A stretch of 51,665 bases of DNA from Paraburkholderia podalyriae (GTDB lineage Bacteria > Pseudomonadota > Gammaproteobacteria > Burkholderiales > Burkholderiaceae), in NCBI RefSeq assembly GCF_014397785.1, contig NZ_VZQQ01000043.1, forward strand, positions 1-51,665. Direction: 5' to 3'. How positions within the stretch are numbered: position 1 is the stretch's first letter; every line of letters starts with the position of its first letter. The notes under the pieces were generated by a model. The model did not search any database. It worked only from the letters and a program-made list of their open reading frames with translations, and was not told where the DNA came from. Below are positions 1 through 8,631 of the stretch, piece by piece. A program made the position numbers and the translations under genes.

Positions 1-43
1 CTGCAATTTCCGCTTCCGCGAAGCCAATCTGCCTCTTCATCAT
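1..43 (-). CDS. N-terminus of a probable IS5-like transposase (partial, runs off the window)
   Basis: Two consecutive ATG codons at the right end open a frame reading MMKRQIGFAEAEIA towards the left window edge. The short stretch resembles, from memory, the first residues of some IS5-group transposases (a hydrophilic start followed by GFAEAE). Only 14 codons are visible, so no catalytic residue can be checked. A GGAA element lies about 10 bases upstream of the first ATG. Family assignment is a weak inference, and a different gene start is possible. Confidence 0.4.
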   Translation of the reverse strand, partial: MMKRQIGFAEAEIA

Positions 44-390
44 CGTGAGTCTGTTCCGTGAGCTGTCTTCTATAACGTCCTCAGCTACGCCGGCGATGAC
101 CGCCGAGCCGAATAAATCAGCGTTTCCCTAGCGAAACCATTGCCATCCCTTTAACGTTTGCGCGCTAAACGCAGCTATTTATAACGGCGTGATGCCGATT
201 AACTTGAGCGCTCTGATGGGGCGAGGGAGCATCGAAGATAAAGGTTTGCGAATCGGTTTGCGAATCCGACCGCGCTGACCGATCAGAGGCGGTAAGTACT
301 AGCTGGTGGCGTGCGTTCGAAGCGCCGGAACCCGGCGTGTGGTCGGATGCCGATGCGCAGACGCCGGCGAACAGCAGCGCTGGCACCCGC
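44..390. other. Intergenic stretch without a recognised gene
   Basis: No open frame here has protein-like composition or a credible ribosome binding site. Arginine-rich frames on both strands overlap the exported-protein gene and look like GC shadows. If the left-edge frame is a transposase, the IS terminus should fall within the first tens of bases, but no inverted repeat partner is visible. Confidence 0.4.
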
Positions 391-774
391 TCAAAGCACG
401 GGGCACGACAGCACCCGCTGCGGCCGCATGACGGTGCCGGGCTGGCCGGCCGGCGCGGGCGTGCCCCGCGGCGCGGACGCGACGAGCCGCACCGCGTCGG
501 CGCCCGCATTCGCGAGCACGTATTTTTCCGCGCTGTTGTCCGGCTGCCAGTACGCTCGAAACACGTCGCCGTCGGTGAACACGAGCAGCTTGCCGTGCAC
601 CGTTTTTTCGCCGCCGACGAAGTCGACCGGTTCGCCGTCGCGAAACGAAAAGCTCCGCGCGGCGCTGGAGTTCACCGCGCCGACGAGGGTCGCACATGCG
701 TTGTCGTCGGCCGCGGCGGCCGCCGACGAGAGCGCGGCAAGCAGCGCGCATGTTGCAAAGTGGCGAATTCTCAC
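391..774 (-). CDS. Small exported protein of unknown function
   Basis: The product is 127 residues. It starts with a clear Sec signal peptide: positive MRIRHFA, an alanine/leucine core and a small-residue run ending near residue 22 (AAAAADD), so it should be periplasmic or secreted. The mature part has two cysteines, one near the start (DNACATLVG) and one near the end (VLSCPVL), which could form a disulfide. It contains no motif I recognise. The start is GTG with only a weak purine-rich upstream element. It stands alone, facing away from the HU gene. The signal peptide and a single consistent reading frame support a real gene; the function is unknown. Confidence 0.65.
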   Translation of the reverse strand: MRIRHFATCALLAALSSAAAAADDNACATLVGAVNSSAARSFSFRDGEPVDFVGGEKTVHGKLLVFTDGDVFRAYWQPDNSAEKYVLANAGADAVRLVASAPRGTPAPAGQPGTVMRPQRVLSCPVL

Positions 775-1125
775 TCTTTTATGTCTTGCCGAAAGTTAAC
801 TTGTGAGGTGCGATGCAAATACCGCGTCCATGCTTCGCGAAAAGGGCTATCGTCATTGGCAAGGCGGCGCGGGCTGGCGGCCCTGCGCGCTAAAGCACTG
901 AAATTGCAACGGATTGTGATGCCCGGCGAACCCTCGCCAAGCGGCGCGCGCGCATAAGCCCGCGTTTCTTATGGCAGTTTGGGGCGGAAAAACGTCAGAT
1001 CGGCGCCCCTGCCTTGATACAAGCCTTACACCGGGGGTTTGCGCGAAGGTGCGCCTATGCGTTAGTGTGTCGGTCCCGGCGCCACAGAGTGGCGCCGGTT
1101 CCATGATTACCATACGGGAAGTGCT
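775..1125. promoter_or_regulatory. Intergenic region between the exported protein and HU genes
   Basis: This divergent intergenic stretch must contain the promoters for the leftward exported-protein gene and the rightward HU gene. The HU ribosome binding site GGGAAG lies 5 bases before its ATG. I see no leader ORF or strong terminator. Exact promoter elements cannot be assigned with confidence. Confidence 0.4.
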
Positions 1126-1404
1126 ATGAACAAACAGGAACTGATTGATGCAGTCGCCGCAGCGACGGGCGAAAGCAAAGCGGCAACCGGCCAGACCATC
1201 GACGCGATCGTCGAGGCAGTGACCAAGGCCGTGGTGAGCGGCGATACGGTGCAACTGGTCGGTTTCGGTTCGTTCTCGACCGGCGCGCGCGCCGCACGCG
1301 TGGGCCGCAATCCGTCGACGGGCGAAGAGATCCAGATCGCCGCGGCCAAGACGGTGAAGTTCACCGCGGGCAAGGCATTCAAGGAAGCCGTCAACGCGTC
1401 GTAA
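1126..1404 (+). CDS. hup: HU-family nucleoid DNA-binding protein
   Basis: The 92-residue protein has the full HU/IHF fold signature. It begins MNKQELIDAVA, and the arm region carries GFGSFSTGARAARVGRNPSTGEE around residues 46-68, with the conserved RNP at the tip of the beta arm, followed by KTVKFTAGKAFKEAVN. Length matches bacterial HU (about 90). HU proteins form dimers that bend DNA and organise the nucleoid. GRNPSTGE and the lack of IHF-specific features favour HU over IHF. It is a single-gene unit with GGGAAG upstream of the ATG. Burkholderia genomes usually carry several HU paralogues, so which hup gene this is remains open. Confidence 0.93.
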   Translation: MNKQELIDAVAAATGESKAATGQTIDAIVEAVTKAVVSGDTVQLVGFGSFSTGARAARVGRNPSTGEEIQIAAAKTVKFTAGKAFKEAVNAS

Positions 1405-1566
1405 GCAACGCGCTTCACGCCGGAGCATTCGCGGTGCGCTCCGCAGCCCTGCTGTGAGGCGCGCGCGTGAGTGATGCGTCGGGCGTGAGGATCACGCGCT
1501 GCCCAACCCGGCCAGGCGGTTCGCCCGGCGGCTGGCGTGGCGCGTGTGCTTGGCTCTTTGGCGCTG

Positions 1567-2685
1567 TCAGCCCGCGCGACGCTTGCGGGTTGCCTCGGCG
1601 AGCGTGGCGAGCACCGGTTCGGTCTGCGCCCAGCTCACGCAGGCATCGGTGATCGACACGCCGTAACGCAACGGCACCCCGGCCTTCAGATCCTGACGGC
1701 CTTCCTCCAGGTGACTTTCCAGCATCACGCCGATGATGCGGCGCTCGCGCTCCGACAGTTGCCTCGCGATATCCTCCGCGACCTCGATTTGCCGCAAGTG
1801 CGACTTGTTCGAGTTCGCATGCGAGCAGTCGATCATCACCTGCTCGCGCAGACCCGCTGAACTCAGCGCTTCACAGGTCGCCTGCACCGACGCGCTGTCG
1901 TAGTTCGGCCCTTTCTTGCCGCCGCGCAGGATCACGTGCGCGTCGTCATTGCCGCGCGTCTCGAAGATTGCGGCCATACCCATCTTGGTCATGCCCATGA
2001 ACGCGTGGCTCGCGCCCGCCGCGACGATCGCGTCGGCGGCGATCTGCACGCCGCCGTCGGTGCCGTTCTTGAAACCGATCGGGCAGCTCAGTCCGGACGC
2101 GAGCTGACGATGACTCTGGCTCTCGGTCGTGCGCGCGCCGATCGCACCCCACGCGATCAGATCGGCGATGTATTGCGGGCTCAGCAGGTCGAGAAACTCG
2201 GTCGCGGTGGGCAGGCCCAGACCGTTGATGTCGATCAGCAACTGCCGCGCGAGACGCAGCCCCTCGTTGATGCGGAAGCTGCCGTCCAGACGCGGATCGT
2301 TGATATAGCCTTTCCAGCCCACCGTCGTGCGCGGCTTCTCAAAGTACACGCGCATCACGATCAGCAGATCGTCCCGGTAGTGATCGGCGGCGGCCTTCAG
2401 CTTGCGCGCATATTCGATCGCCTGGTCGTGGTCGTGAATCGAACAGGGCCCGACGATCAGCACGAGCCGGTCGTCGCGGCCGTGCAGAATGTCGGCGATT
2501 TCGACGCGGGTCTTCTCGACCAGCGCCTGCACCGCGGGCGGCACCGGCAGTTGGTCCTGCAGCAGCGCGGGCGAAATCAGCGGACGGACCGCGCCGATGC
2601 GCACGTCGTCGATGCGCGTGGTGTCCTGGGTGGCGTCGGCCGAGCCGACTTCCTGATCGTGCAACGGGTTGTCGAGGGCGCTCAA
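1567..2685 (-). CDS. aroG: 3-deoxy-7-phosphoheptulonate synthase, class I (Phe-type DAHP synthase)
   Basis: The enzyme condenses phosphoenolpyruvate and erythrose 4-phosphate to DAHP, the first step of the shikimate pathway. Family hallmarks are LVLIVGPCSIHD near residue 77, RVYFEKPRTTVGWKGYIND, a GARTTESQ-HR segment, GFKNGTDG, HVILRGGKKGPNY and MIDCSHANS. The length of 372 residues is slightly above E. coli AroG (350) owing to a longer N-terminus. I chose the TTG at 2685 because GGAG sits 7 bases upstream. An earlier in-frame TTG at 2700 lies 5' of that Shine-Dalgarno. A short hairpin at 2710-2726 is just upstream. Which aromatic amino acid feeds back cannot be read with certainty. Confidence 0.93.
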   Translation of the reverse strand: MSALDNPLHDQEVGSADATQDTTRIDDVRIGAVRPLISPALLQDQLPVPPAVQALVEKTRVEIADILHGRDDRLVLIVGPCSIHDHDQAIEYARKLKAAADHYRDDLLIVMRVYFEKPRTTVGWKGYINDPRLDGSFRINEGLRLARQLLIDINGLGLPTATEFLDLLSPQYIADLIAWGAIGARTTESQSHRQLASGLSCPIGFKNGTDGGVQIAADAIVAAGASHAFMGMTKMGMAAIFETRGNDDAHVILRGGKKGPNYDSASVQATCEALSSAGLREQVMIDCSHANSNKSHLRQIEVAEDIARQLSERERRIIGVMLESHLEEGRQDLKAGVPLRYGVSITDACVSWAQTEPVLATLAEATRKRRAG

Positions 2686-2709
2686 GATGTTTCTCCGCAA
2701 TCGGTGATG

Positions 2710-2726
2710 AGGCGGTCTTGCCGCCT
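2710..2726 (-). promoter_or_regulatory. Short hairpin in the aroG leader
   Basis: AGGCGG and CCGCCT flank the 5-base loop TCTTG, about 25 bases upstream of the aroG start codon. There is no following T run in either direction, so it is not an obvious terminator. It may affect initiation or be incidental in GC-rich sequence. Confidence 0.3.
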
Positions 2727-2931
2727 GATTATGCGAGCGCCGCCGCGAAGTGGGCGTGCGGGCGCTGCGTGGGTTTGACGTGGACCGTGCGGTTTGGGTT
2801 GCTTCGGGCCTCGGGCGAGGCTTGACGCAAGGTCTTGCGTGGGTTCGATGCGAGGCCGACGCGACCGCGCACGGATGCGCTGGCGCGATTATGACACCGG
2901 CGCCGGCCTGCCGGCAGGCAGCGCGGGGTAT

Positions 2932-3855
2932 TCAGAGCTTCTGGATCAACGCCATCGCGGCGGCCGGGTTGCGCTCCTTGAAGCCGCTGATTACATACAG
3001 ATAGACGTCGCGCGTGGCGGCTTTCACGGGCGGCTCCGCGCAGGTCTCGAGATCGTCCGGCGTGATGCCCGCGGCGAGCTGGCGCGCGCGTTGCGCCCAC
3101 GCGTCGAGCGCTTTCGTCGAGTAGCCCTTCGCTTGCCTGTCGCTCGTGCCCATGATGCGCGCGTAGACGAACGGCGCGGTGAGGTCGGCGATCTGCGGAT
3201 ACTCGCTGTCGGCCGCCAGCACGACGGCCACCTTGTACTTGCGCGCGAGCGCGATGAATTCCGCTGTCCTGAACGAGTCGTGACGAACCTCGACCGCATG
3301 CCGCAGCGTCTGTCCTTCGATGCTCGCGGGCAGCAGCTTCAGAAAGGCCTCGAAATCGTCGGCGTCGAATTTTTTGGTCGGCGCGAACTGCCAGTTGATG
3401 GGCCCGAGCTTCTGCTTGAGTAGCAGCACGCCGCTTGCGAAGAAGCGCTCAATCGTGTCGCCCGCTTCGGCTAGCACCTTGCGGTTGGTCGCGTAACGCG
3501 GCGCTTTCAGCGAGAACACGAAATCGTCGGGCGTTTCCTGATACCACTTCTGGTAACTGGCCGGCTTCTGCGAACCATAGAACGTGCCGTTGATTTCAAT
3601 CGACGTCAGATGCCGGCTCGCATATTCGAGTTCGCGGCTTTGCGTGAGGTTGTCTGGATAAAACGGCCCGCGCCACGGCGCGTAGGTCCAGCCGCCGATA
3701 CCGATGCGAATGCGTGCGGCGGACGTGGATTGAGACGGGGGCCTGGCTGAGGTCTTGGTCGGCGCTTTCTTCGCGGTTTCCGGTTTGTCGCCGAGTTCCT
3801 CGCCTGACTTCGCGGTTCGTTGGTCGCTTTGCTTCGCGCTTTTCGCTGCGGGCAC
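2932..3855 (-). CDS. DUF72 (YecE-like) family protein
   Basis: The 307-residue product carries the DUF72 pattern after a roughly 48-residue Lys/Thr/Ala/Pro-rich N-terminal extension that looks unstructured. Core motifs are IGIGGWTYAPWRGPFYP, SIEINGTFYG, SLKAPRYAT and AVEVRHDSF, in a TIM-barrel-like order. The molecular function of the family is not established. It sits upstream of aroG on the same strand but about 245 bases away, so co-transcription is uncertain. A 14-bp perfect palindrome (GCCTGCCGGCAGGC at 2906-2919) lies directly after its stop codon. The start is an ATG with AAGGAGAG upstream. Confidence 0.88.
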   Translation of the reverse strand: MPAAKSAKQSDQRTAKSGEELGDKPETAKKAPTKTSARPPSQSTSAARIRIGIGGWTYAPWRGPFYPDNLTQSRELEYASRHLTSIEINGTFYGSQKPASYQKWYQETPDDFVFSLKAPRYATNRKVLAEAGDTIERFFASGVLLLKQKLGPINWQFAPTKKFDADDFEAFLKLLPASIEGQTLRHAVEVRHDSFRTAEFIALARKYKVAVVLAADSEYPQIADLTAPFVYARIMGTSDRQAKGYSTKALDAWAQRARQLAAGITPDDLETCAEPPVKAATRDVYLYVISGFKERNPAAAMALIQKL

Positions 3856-3894
3856 TTGGGCTCTCCTTCGGGCTGCGGCGGGAAAGCTCGTAGA

Positions 3895-4731
3895 TTAGCC
3901 GCTTTTGTCGCGGCGCGCGGTGCTTGCCGGGCCGGTGGCCTCGGCGTTGGCTTCGCTGGCCGCGGCGCTGGCCTCATCGTAACGACGGCTTGCCTCCGCG
4001 ACTTCCACGCGAAAGCGCTGCAACGCGCCGAGCGCGATGCCGGCCGGCGTCAGCGCGGCCCATAGCACATCGATCAGCTGATCGGCGGTGGCTTCGATAT
4101 CGATCTGCCGGTTCGCCAGCGTCGCGTCCCACAGCACGTGTTCCATCGGTCCGAACACCATCGAGCGCAACAGGCGCAGCGGCATGTCGGCGCGAATCGC
4201 GCCGCTTTGCTGGCCTTGCGCAAGCACGCGCATCAACGGTGCGGTGTAGCGGCGCTGCAGTTCGGTCAGCGCTTCACTCAGTTCGTGATGCCGCGCGCGG
4301 CCTTCGGACAGCACGAGCGCGCACAGGTCGGTGCCGTTCACGAGCATCAGCCGTAGATGCATGCGCACGATGAACGCGAACTGCTGGCGTACGTTGCCGT
4401 CGCGCGGCAGGCCCGCTTCGATCGCGTCGATGATCTCGTCGTACCAATCGCCGATGACACGAGCGCACAACTCGCGCTTGCCGCGAAAGTAGCTGAACAC
4501 CGTCGCCTCGGAAACGCCCAGGCGCTGCGCGATTTCCGCGGTCGTCGCGCGTTCGTAGCCCTTTTCGGAGAACACGTCGCGGCCCGCCTGAAGGATCTCC
4601 TTCACGCGCTGCTGCGACTTGGGCCCGGCCGGCTGGCGACGCGAGACAGGTAATCCGGCCTTCTCGGCAGCCGTCATATGAGTCAGATTCAGATTTTGAT
4701 GCGGATTGAGGTTAAGCCGGCGTTCGAACAC
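3895..4731 (-). CDS. TetR-family repressor, probable regulator of the liu operon
   Basis: An N-terminal TetR helix-turn-helix lies at about residues 43-90: ILQAGRDVFSEKGYERATT followed by EIAQRLGVSEATVFSYFRGK. A ligand-binding C-terminal half follows, ending in an Ala/Glu-rich tail. The gene is divergent from liuA and a 7-4-7 palindrome lies between them at 4825-4842, so repression of the leucine/isovalerate operon and of itself is likely. Betaproteobacteria are known to use a TetR-type regulator (LiuQ) for this pathway, but I cannot confirm orthology. The start is a GTG; an internal ATG at 4677 would give a 260-residue protein and is a real alternative. Confidence 0.85.
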   Translation of the reverse strand: MFERRLNLNPHQNLNLTHMTAAEKAGLPVSRRQPAGPKSQQRVKEILQAGRDVFSEKGYERATTAEIAQRLGVSEATVFSYFRGKRELCARVIGDWYDEIIDAIEAGLPRDGNVRQQFAFIVRMHLRLMLVNGTDLCALVLSEGRARHHELSEALTELQRRYTAPLMRVLAQGQQSGAIRADMPLRLLRSMVFGPMEHVLWDATLANRQIDIEATADQLIDVLWAALTPAGIALGALQRFRVEVAEASRRYDEASAAASEANAEATGPASTARRDKSG

Positions 4732-4824
4732 GCCACCTGCGTGCCCGATAAACGCGATCGTAGCACCGAATCCGGCCGGCTGGCGCGCGCTCGCGAGATT
4801 TCTGAGTATAGCTCAAAAATATCT

Positions 4825-4842
4825 ATTGACGCATACGTCAAT
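4825..4842. promoter_or_regulatory. Palindromic operator in the tetR-liuA divergent region
   Basis: ATTGACG-CATA-CGTCAAT is a perfect 7-bp inverted repeat with a 4-base centre, about 85 bases upstream of the liuA start and about 95 bases upstream of the tetR start. Size and symmetry fit a TetR-dimer site. It lies in an AT-richer patch suited to promoters. Binding by the adjacent repressor is inferred from position. Confidence 0.7.
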
Positions 4843-4926
4843 CTGGCGTGAAATGCGCGTTGACATGTTTTCGCGCGCCGCTTCGCGTTCCATGAGCGGC
4901 CGCCCACGAACTCAGGAGACACCGCA

Positions 4927-6108
4927 ATGCCCAATCTGCCCGGTTTGCAATTCCCGCTCGGCGAAGAGATCGAGATGCTGCGCGACACCATTGCGTCGTT
5001 CGCCGCCAAAGAAATCGCGCCGCGCGCGGGAGAAATCGATCGCACCGATCAGTTTCCGATGGACCTGTGGCGTAAGTTCGGCGATCTCGGCGTGCTCGGC
5101 ATGACGGTCTCCGAGGAATACGGCGGCGCGGACATGGGCTATACCGCGCACATGGTCGCGATGGAGGAAATCTCGCGCGCGTCGGCATCGGTTGGCCTGT
5201 CGTATGGCGCGCATTCGAACCTGTGCGTGAACCAGATTCATCGCAACGGCACCGATGCGCAGAAGCGCAAATATCTGCCCACGCTGGTGTCGGGCGAGCA
5301 CGTCGGCGCGCTGGCGATGAGCGAGCCGAACGCGGGCTCGGACGTGGTCAGCATGAAGCTGCGCGCCGTCAGAAAGGGCGATCGCTACGTGCTGAACGGC
5401 ACCAAGATGTGGATCACCAACGGCCCCGATTGCGACACGCTGGTCGTCTATGCGAAGACCGATCCCGAAGCGAATTCGCGCGGCATTACCGCGTTCATCG
5501 TCGAGAAAGGCATGAAGGGATTCTCGGTCGCGCAGAAGCTCGACAAGCTCGGCATGCGCGGCTCGCACACCGGCGAACTCGTGTTCCAGGACGTCGAAGT
5601 GCCGGAGGAAAATATCCTTGGGGCATTGAACGGCGGCGTCAACGTGCTGATGAGCGGTCTCGACTACGAGCGCGCGGTGCTCGCGGGCGGCCCGACCGGC
5701 ATCATGGTCGCGGTGATGGACGCGGTCGTGCCGTACATCCACGACCGCAAGCAGTTCGGCCAGTCGATCGGCGAATTCCAGCTGATTCAGGGCAAGGTCG
5801 CCGATCTGTACACGACGTTGCAGGCGTGCCGCGCGTATCTGTACGCGGTGGGCCGTCAGCTCGACACGCTCGGTAGCGACCACGTTCGCCAGGTCCGCAA
5901 GGACTGCGCGGGCGTGATTCTGTACACGGCCGAAAAGGCGACCTGGATGGCCGGCGAGGCGATCCAGATTCTCGGCGGCAATGGCTATATCAACGAGTAT
6001 CCGGTCGGGCGCCTATGGCGCGATGCGAAGCTCTATGAAATCGGCGCGGGCACGAGCGAGATTCGTCGCATGCTGATCGGCCGGGAGCTGTTTGCCGAAA
6101 CGCTGTGA
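4927..6108 (+). CDS. liuA: Isovaleryl-CoA dehydrogenase
   Basis: This FAD flavoenzyme oxidises isovaleryl-CoA to 3-methylcrotonyl-CoA in leucine and isovalerate breakdown. The 393-residue chain has the acyl-CoA dehydrogenase signatures AMSEPNAGSDV (N-terminal FAD/substrate region), KMWITNGPD and the C-terminal QILGGNGYINEYPVGRLWRDAK. GLDYERAVLAGG places a glutamate at about residue 248, the position used as catalytic base in isovaleryl-CoA dehydrogenases rather than the more C-terminal position of other family members. It is the first gene of a four-gene operon with liuB, liuC and liuD, which strongly supports the substrate. An AGGAGACACC ribosome binding site precedes the ATG. Confidence 0.95.
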   Translation: MPNLPGLQFPLGEEIEMLRDTIASFAAKEIAPRAGEIDRTDQFPMDLWRKFGDLGVLGMTVSEEYGGADMGYTAHMVAMEEISRASASVGLSYGAHSNLCVNQIHRNGTDAQKRKYLPTLVSGEHVGALAMSEPNAGSDVVSMKLRAVRKGDRYVLNGTKMWITNGPDCDTLVVYAKTDPEANSRGITAFIVEKGMKGFSVAQKLDKLGMRGSHTGELVFQDVEVPEENILGALNGGVNVLMSGLDYERAVLAGGPTGIMVAVMDAVVPYIHDRKQFGQSIGEFQLIQGKVADLYTTLQACRAYLYAVGRQLDTLGSDHVRQVRKDCAGVILYTAEKATWMAGEAIQILGGNGYINEYPVGRLWRDAKLYEIGAGTSEIRRMLIGRELFAETL

Positions 6109-6136
6109 TCGCGAGCAAGGATGAGGAGACACAGCG

Positions 6137-7744
6137 ATGCCGATCATCGAATCAAAACTGAACCCGCGCTCGGATGACTTTCGCGCGAACGCGGCGGCGC
6201 TCGAAGCGCTCGTCGCCGATCTGCGCGCGAAGATCGAGCAGCTCGCGCAGGGCGGCGGCCAGACCGCGCGCGACAAGCACACGAGCCGCGGCAAATTGCT
6301 GCCGCGCGAGCGCATCGCGCAACTGCTCGATCCGGGCACGCCGTTTCTCGAACTGTCGCAACTCGCCGCGTACGGCATGTATAACGACGACGCGCCGGGC
6401 GCCGGCGTGATTACGGGCATCGGCCGCATCGCGGGACAGGAGTGCGTGATCGTCTGCAACGACGCGACCGTGAAGGGTGGCACCTACTATCCGGTCACCG
6501 TGAAGAAGCACGTGCGCGCGCAGGAAATCGCCAGCGAAAACCGTTTGCCGTGTGTGTACCTCGTCGACTCGGGCGGCGCGAATCTGCCGAATCAGGACGA
6601 CGTGTTTCCCGATCGCGATCACTTCGGCCGCATCTTCTACAACCAGGCGAATCTGTCGGCCGCGGACATTCCGCAGATCGCGGTCGTGATGGGGTCGTGC
6701 ACCGCGGGCGGCGCGTATGTGCCGGCGATGAGCGACGAGTCGATCATCGTCAAGAACCAGGGGACGATTTTTCTCGGCGGCCCGCCCCTCGTCAAAGCCG
6801 CGACCGGTGAAGTGGTCAGCGCCGAAGATCTCGGCGGCGGCGACGTGCATACGCGTCTGTCGGGCGTCGTCGACCATCTCGCGCAGAACGATGCGCATGC
6901 GCTCGGGATCGCGCGCAGCATCGTCGGTCATCTGAATCGCGTGAAGCCCACGCCGCTCGTATTGCAGGAGCCGAAGCCGCCGCGCTACGACACCCAGAGC
7001 ATCTACGGCGTGATTCCGGTCGACACGCGCAAGCCGTTCGATATCCGCGAGGTGATCGCGCGCATCGTCGACGATTCCGCGTTCGACGAATTCAAGGCGC
7101 GCTACGGCACCACGCTCGTGACCGGTTTCGCGCATATCTGGGGGCATCCGGTCGGCGTCGTCGCGAACAACGGCATTCTGTTTTCGGAGTCGGCGCTGAA
7201 GGGTACGCACTTCATCGAGCTGTGCTGCCAGCGCAAGATCCCGCTCGTGTTTCTGCAGAACATCACCGGCTTCATGGTCGGCCGCAAGTACGAGAATGAA
7301 GGCATCGCGAGGAACGGCGCGAAGATGGTCACCGCGGTCGCGACCGCGAAGGTGCCGAAGTTCACGGTGATCATCGGCGGCTCGTTCGGCGCGGGCAACT
7401 ATGGCATGTGCGGCCGCGCGTATTCGCCGCGCTTCCTGTGGATGTGGCCGAACGCGCGCATCTCGGTGATGGGTGGCGAGCAGGCCGCGTCGGTGCTCGC
7501 CACCGTCAAGCGCGACGGCATCGAAGCGAAGGGCGGCAGTTGGAGCGTGGAGCAAGAAGAGGCGTTCAAACAGCCGATTCGCGAGCAATACGAGCATCAG
7601 GGCCATCCGTACTACGCGAGCGCGCGACTGTGGGACGACGGCGTGATCGACCCCGCGCAAACCCGCGACGTGCTCGGGCTCGGCCTGTCGGCGGCGATGA
7701 ACGCGCCGATCGAAGACACGCGCTTCGGCGTGTTCAGAATGTGA
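6137..7744 (+). CDS. liuB: Methylcrotonoyl-CoA carboxylase, carboxyltransferase (beta) subunit
   Basis: With LiuD this subunit carboxylates 3-methylcrotonyl-CoA to 3-methylglutaconyl-CoA. At 535 residues it has family length and shows both halves of the carboxyltransferase fold. The N-terminal half contains TSRGKLLPRERI, YPVTVKKHVRAQEIA, VDSGGANLPNQDDVFPD and GSCTAGGAYVPAM. The C-terminal half contains LFLQNITGFMVG (with V for L), GGSFGAGNYGMCGRA and RISVMGGEQAA. It starts 29 bases after liuA with GAGGAGACAC upstream of the ATG. Its place between an isovaleryl-CoA dehydrogenase and a biotin carboxylase subunit separates it from propionyl- or geranyl-CoA carboxylase subunits. Confidence 0.95.
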   Translation: MPIIESKLNPRSDDFRANAAALEALVADLRAKIEQLAQGGGQTARDKHTSRGKLLPRERIAQLLDPGTPFLELSQLAAYGMYNDDAPGAGVITGIGRIAGQECVIVCNDATVKGGTYYPVTVKKHVRAQEIASENRLPCVYLVDSGGANLPNQDDVFPDRDHFGRIFYNQANLSAADIPQIAVVMGSCTAGGAYVPAMSDESIIVKNQGTIFLGGPPLVKAATGEVVSAEDLGGGDVHTRLSGVVDHLAQNDAHALGIARSIVGHLNRVKPTPLVLQEPKPPRYDTQSIYGVIPVDTRKPFDIREVIARIVDDSAFDEFKARYGTTLVTGFAHIWGHPVGVVANNGILFSESALKGTHFIELCCQRKIPLVFLQNITGFMVGRKYENEGIARNGAKMVTAVATAKVPKFTVIIGGSFGAGNYGMCGRAYSPRFLWMWPNARISVMGGEQAASVLATVKRDGIEAKGGSWSVEQEEAFKQPIREQYEHQGHPYYASARLWDDGVIDPAQTRDVLGLGLSAAMNAPIEDTRFGVFRM

Positions 7745-7793
7745 TGGCCCACGGCGCCGCGAGGCGACCGCGTATGGAAAGGGAGTGCTACGC

Positions 7794-8579
7794 ATGCAAT
7801 ACGAAACGCTGAAGGTCGAGTTTGCCGGCCAGATCGCGACGGTCACGCTCAATCGTCCGGATGTGCGCAACGCGTTCAACGAAACGATGATTGCCGAACT
7901 GACCGCCGCGTTCACCGCGCTCGATACGCGCGACGACGTGCGCGCGGTCGTGCTTGCCGCGAACGGCAAGGTGTTCTGCGCGGGCGCCGACCTGAACTGG
8001 ATGAAAAAAATGGCCGGCTACTCGGACGACGAGAACCGCGCCGATGCGATGCGGCTCGCTGGCATGCTGTCGGCGGTGTATCGCTGCAACAAGCCGGTGA
8101 TCGCGCGCGTGAACGGCGACGCATACGCGGGCGGCATGGGCCTGATTGCGGCATGCGACATCGTCGTCGCGGTCGACAGCGCGCACTTCTGCCTGTCCGA
8201 AGCGCGGCTCGGGCTGATCCCCGCAACGATCGCGCCGTACGTGATTCGCGCGCTCGGCGAGCAGGCGTCGCGGCGCTACTTCGTCACCGCCGAGGCGTTC
8301 GACTGCGCGAGCGCGTCGCGGCTGGGACTGGTCAGCGAAGCGGTGAGCGCGGAGCAGCTCGATGCGACGGTCGCGCAGCTCGCGCAGACGCTGTGCGCGA
8401 ACGGCCCGCAAGCGGTGCGCGCTTGCAAGCGGCTCGTGCAGGACATCGCGGGCCGCGAGTTGAGCGACGCGCTGATCGAGGACACGGCCGCACGCATTGC
8501 GAAAACGCGGGCCGGCGCCGAGGGCCGCGAAGGCGTCGCGTCGTTCCTCGAAAAACGCCCGCCGGGCTGGCGCAACTGA
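7794..8579 (+). CDS. liuC: Methylglutaconyl-CoA hydratase (enoyl-CoA hydratase family)
   Basis: This crotonase-family protein is expected to hydrate 3-methylglutaconyl-CoA to HMG-CoA. Crotonase features include ATVTLNRPDVRNAFN, a first oxyanion-hole segment FCAGADLNWM and the second near AYAGGMGLIAACD. It has 261 residues. I prefer the ATG at 7794 because GGAAAGGGAG ends 8 bases upstream; a GTG three codons earlier overlaps that element. It lies between the two carboxylase subunits, the usual liu order. The last pathway enzyme, HMG-CoA lyase, is not encoded in this window. Confidence 0.93.
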   Translation: MQYETLKVEFAGQIATVTLNRPDVRNAFNETMIAELTAAFTALDTRDDVRAVVLAANGKVFCAGADLNWMKKMAGYSDDENRADAMRLAGMLSAVYRCNKPVIARVNGDAYAGGMGLIAACDIVVAVDSAHFCLSEARLGLIPATIAPYVIRALGEQASRRYFVTAEAFDCASASRLGLVSEAVSAEQLDATVAQLAQTLCANGPQAVRACKRLVQDIAGRELSDALIEDTAARIAKTRAGAEGREGVASFLEKRPPGWRN

Positions 8580-8631
8580 GATGCCCCGCTGACAACCATC
8601 GCCCCGCACCGCCTATTTCATCGAGACACTC

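Noticed and set aside
6152..7969. A 605-codon minus-strand frame opposite liuB
   Set aside because: No ribosome binding site or family motif; explained by codon bias of liuB.
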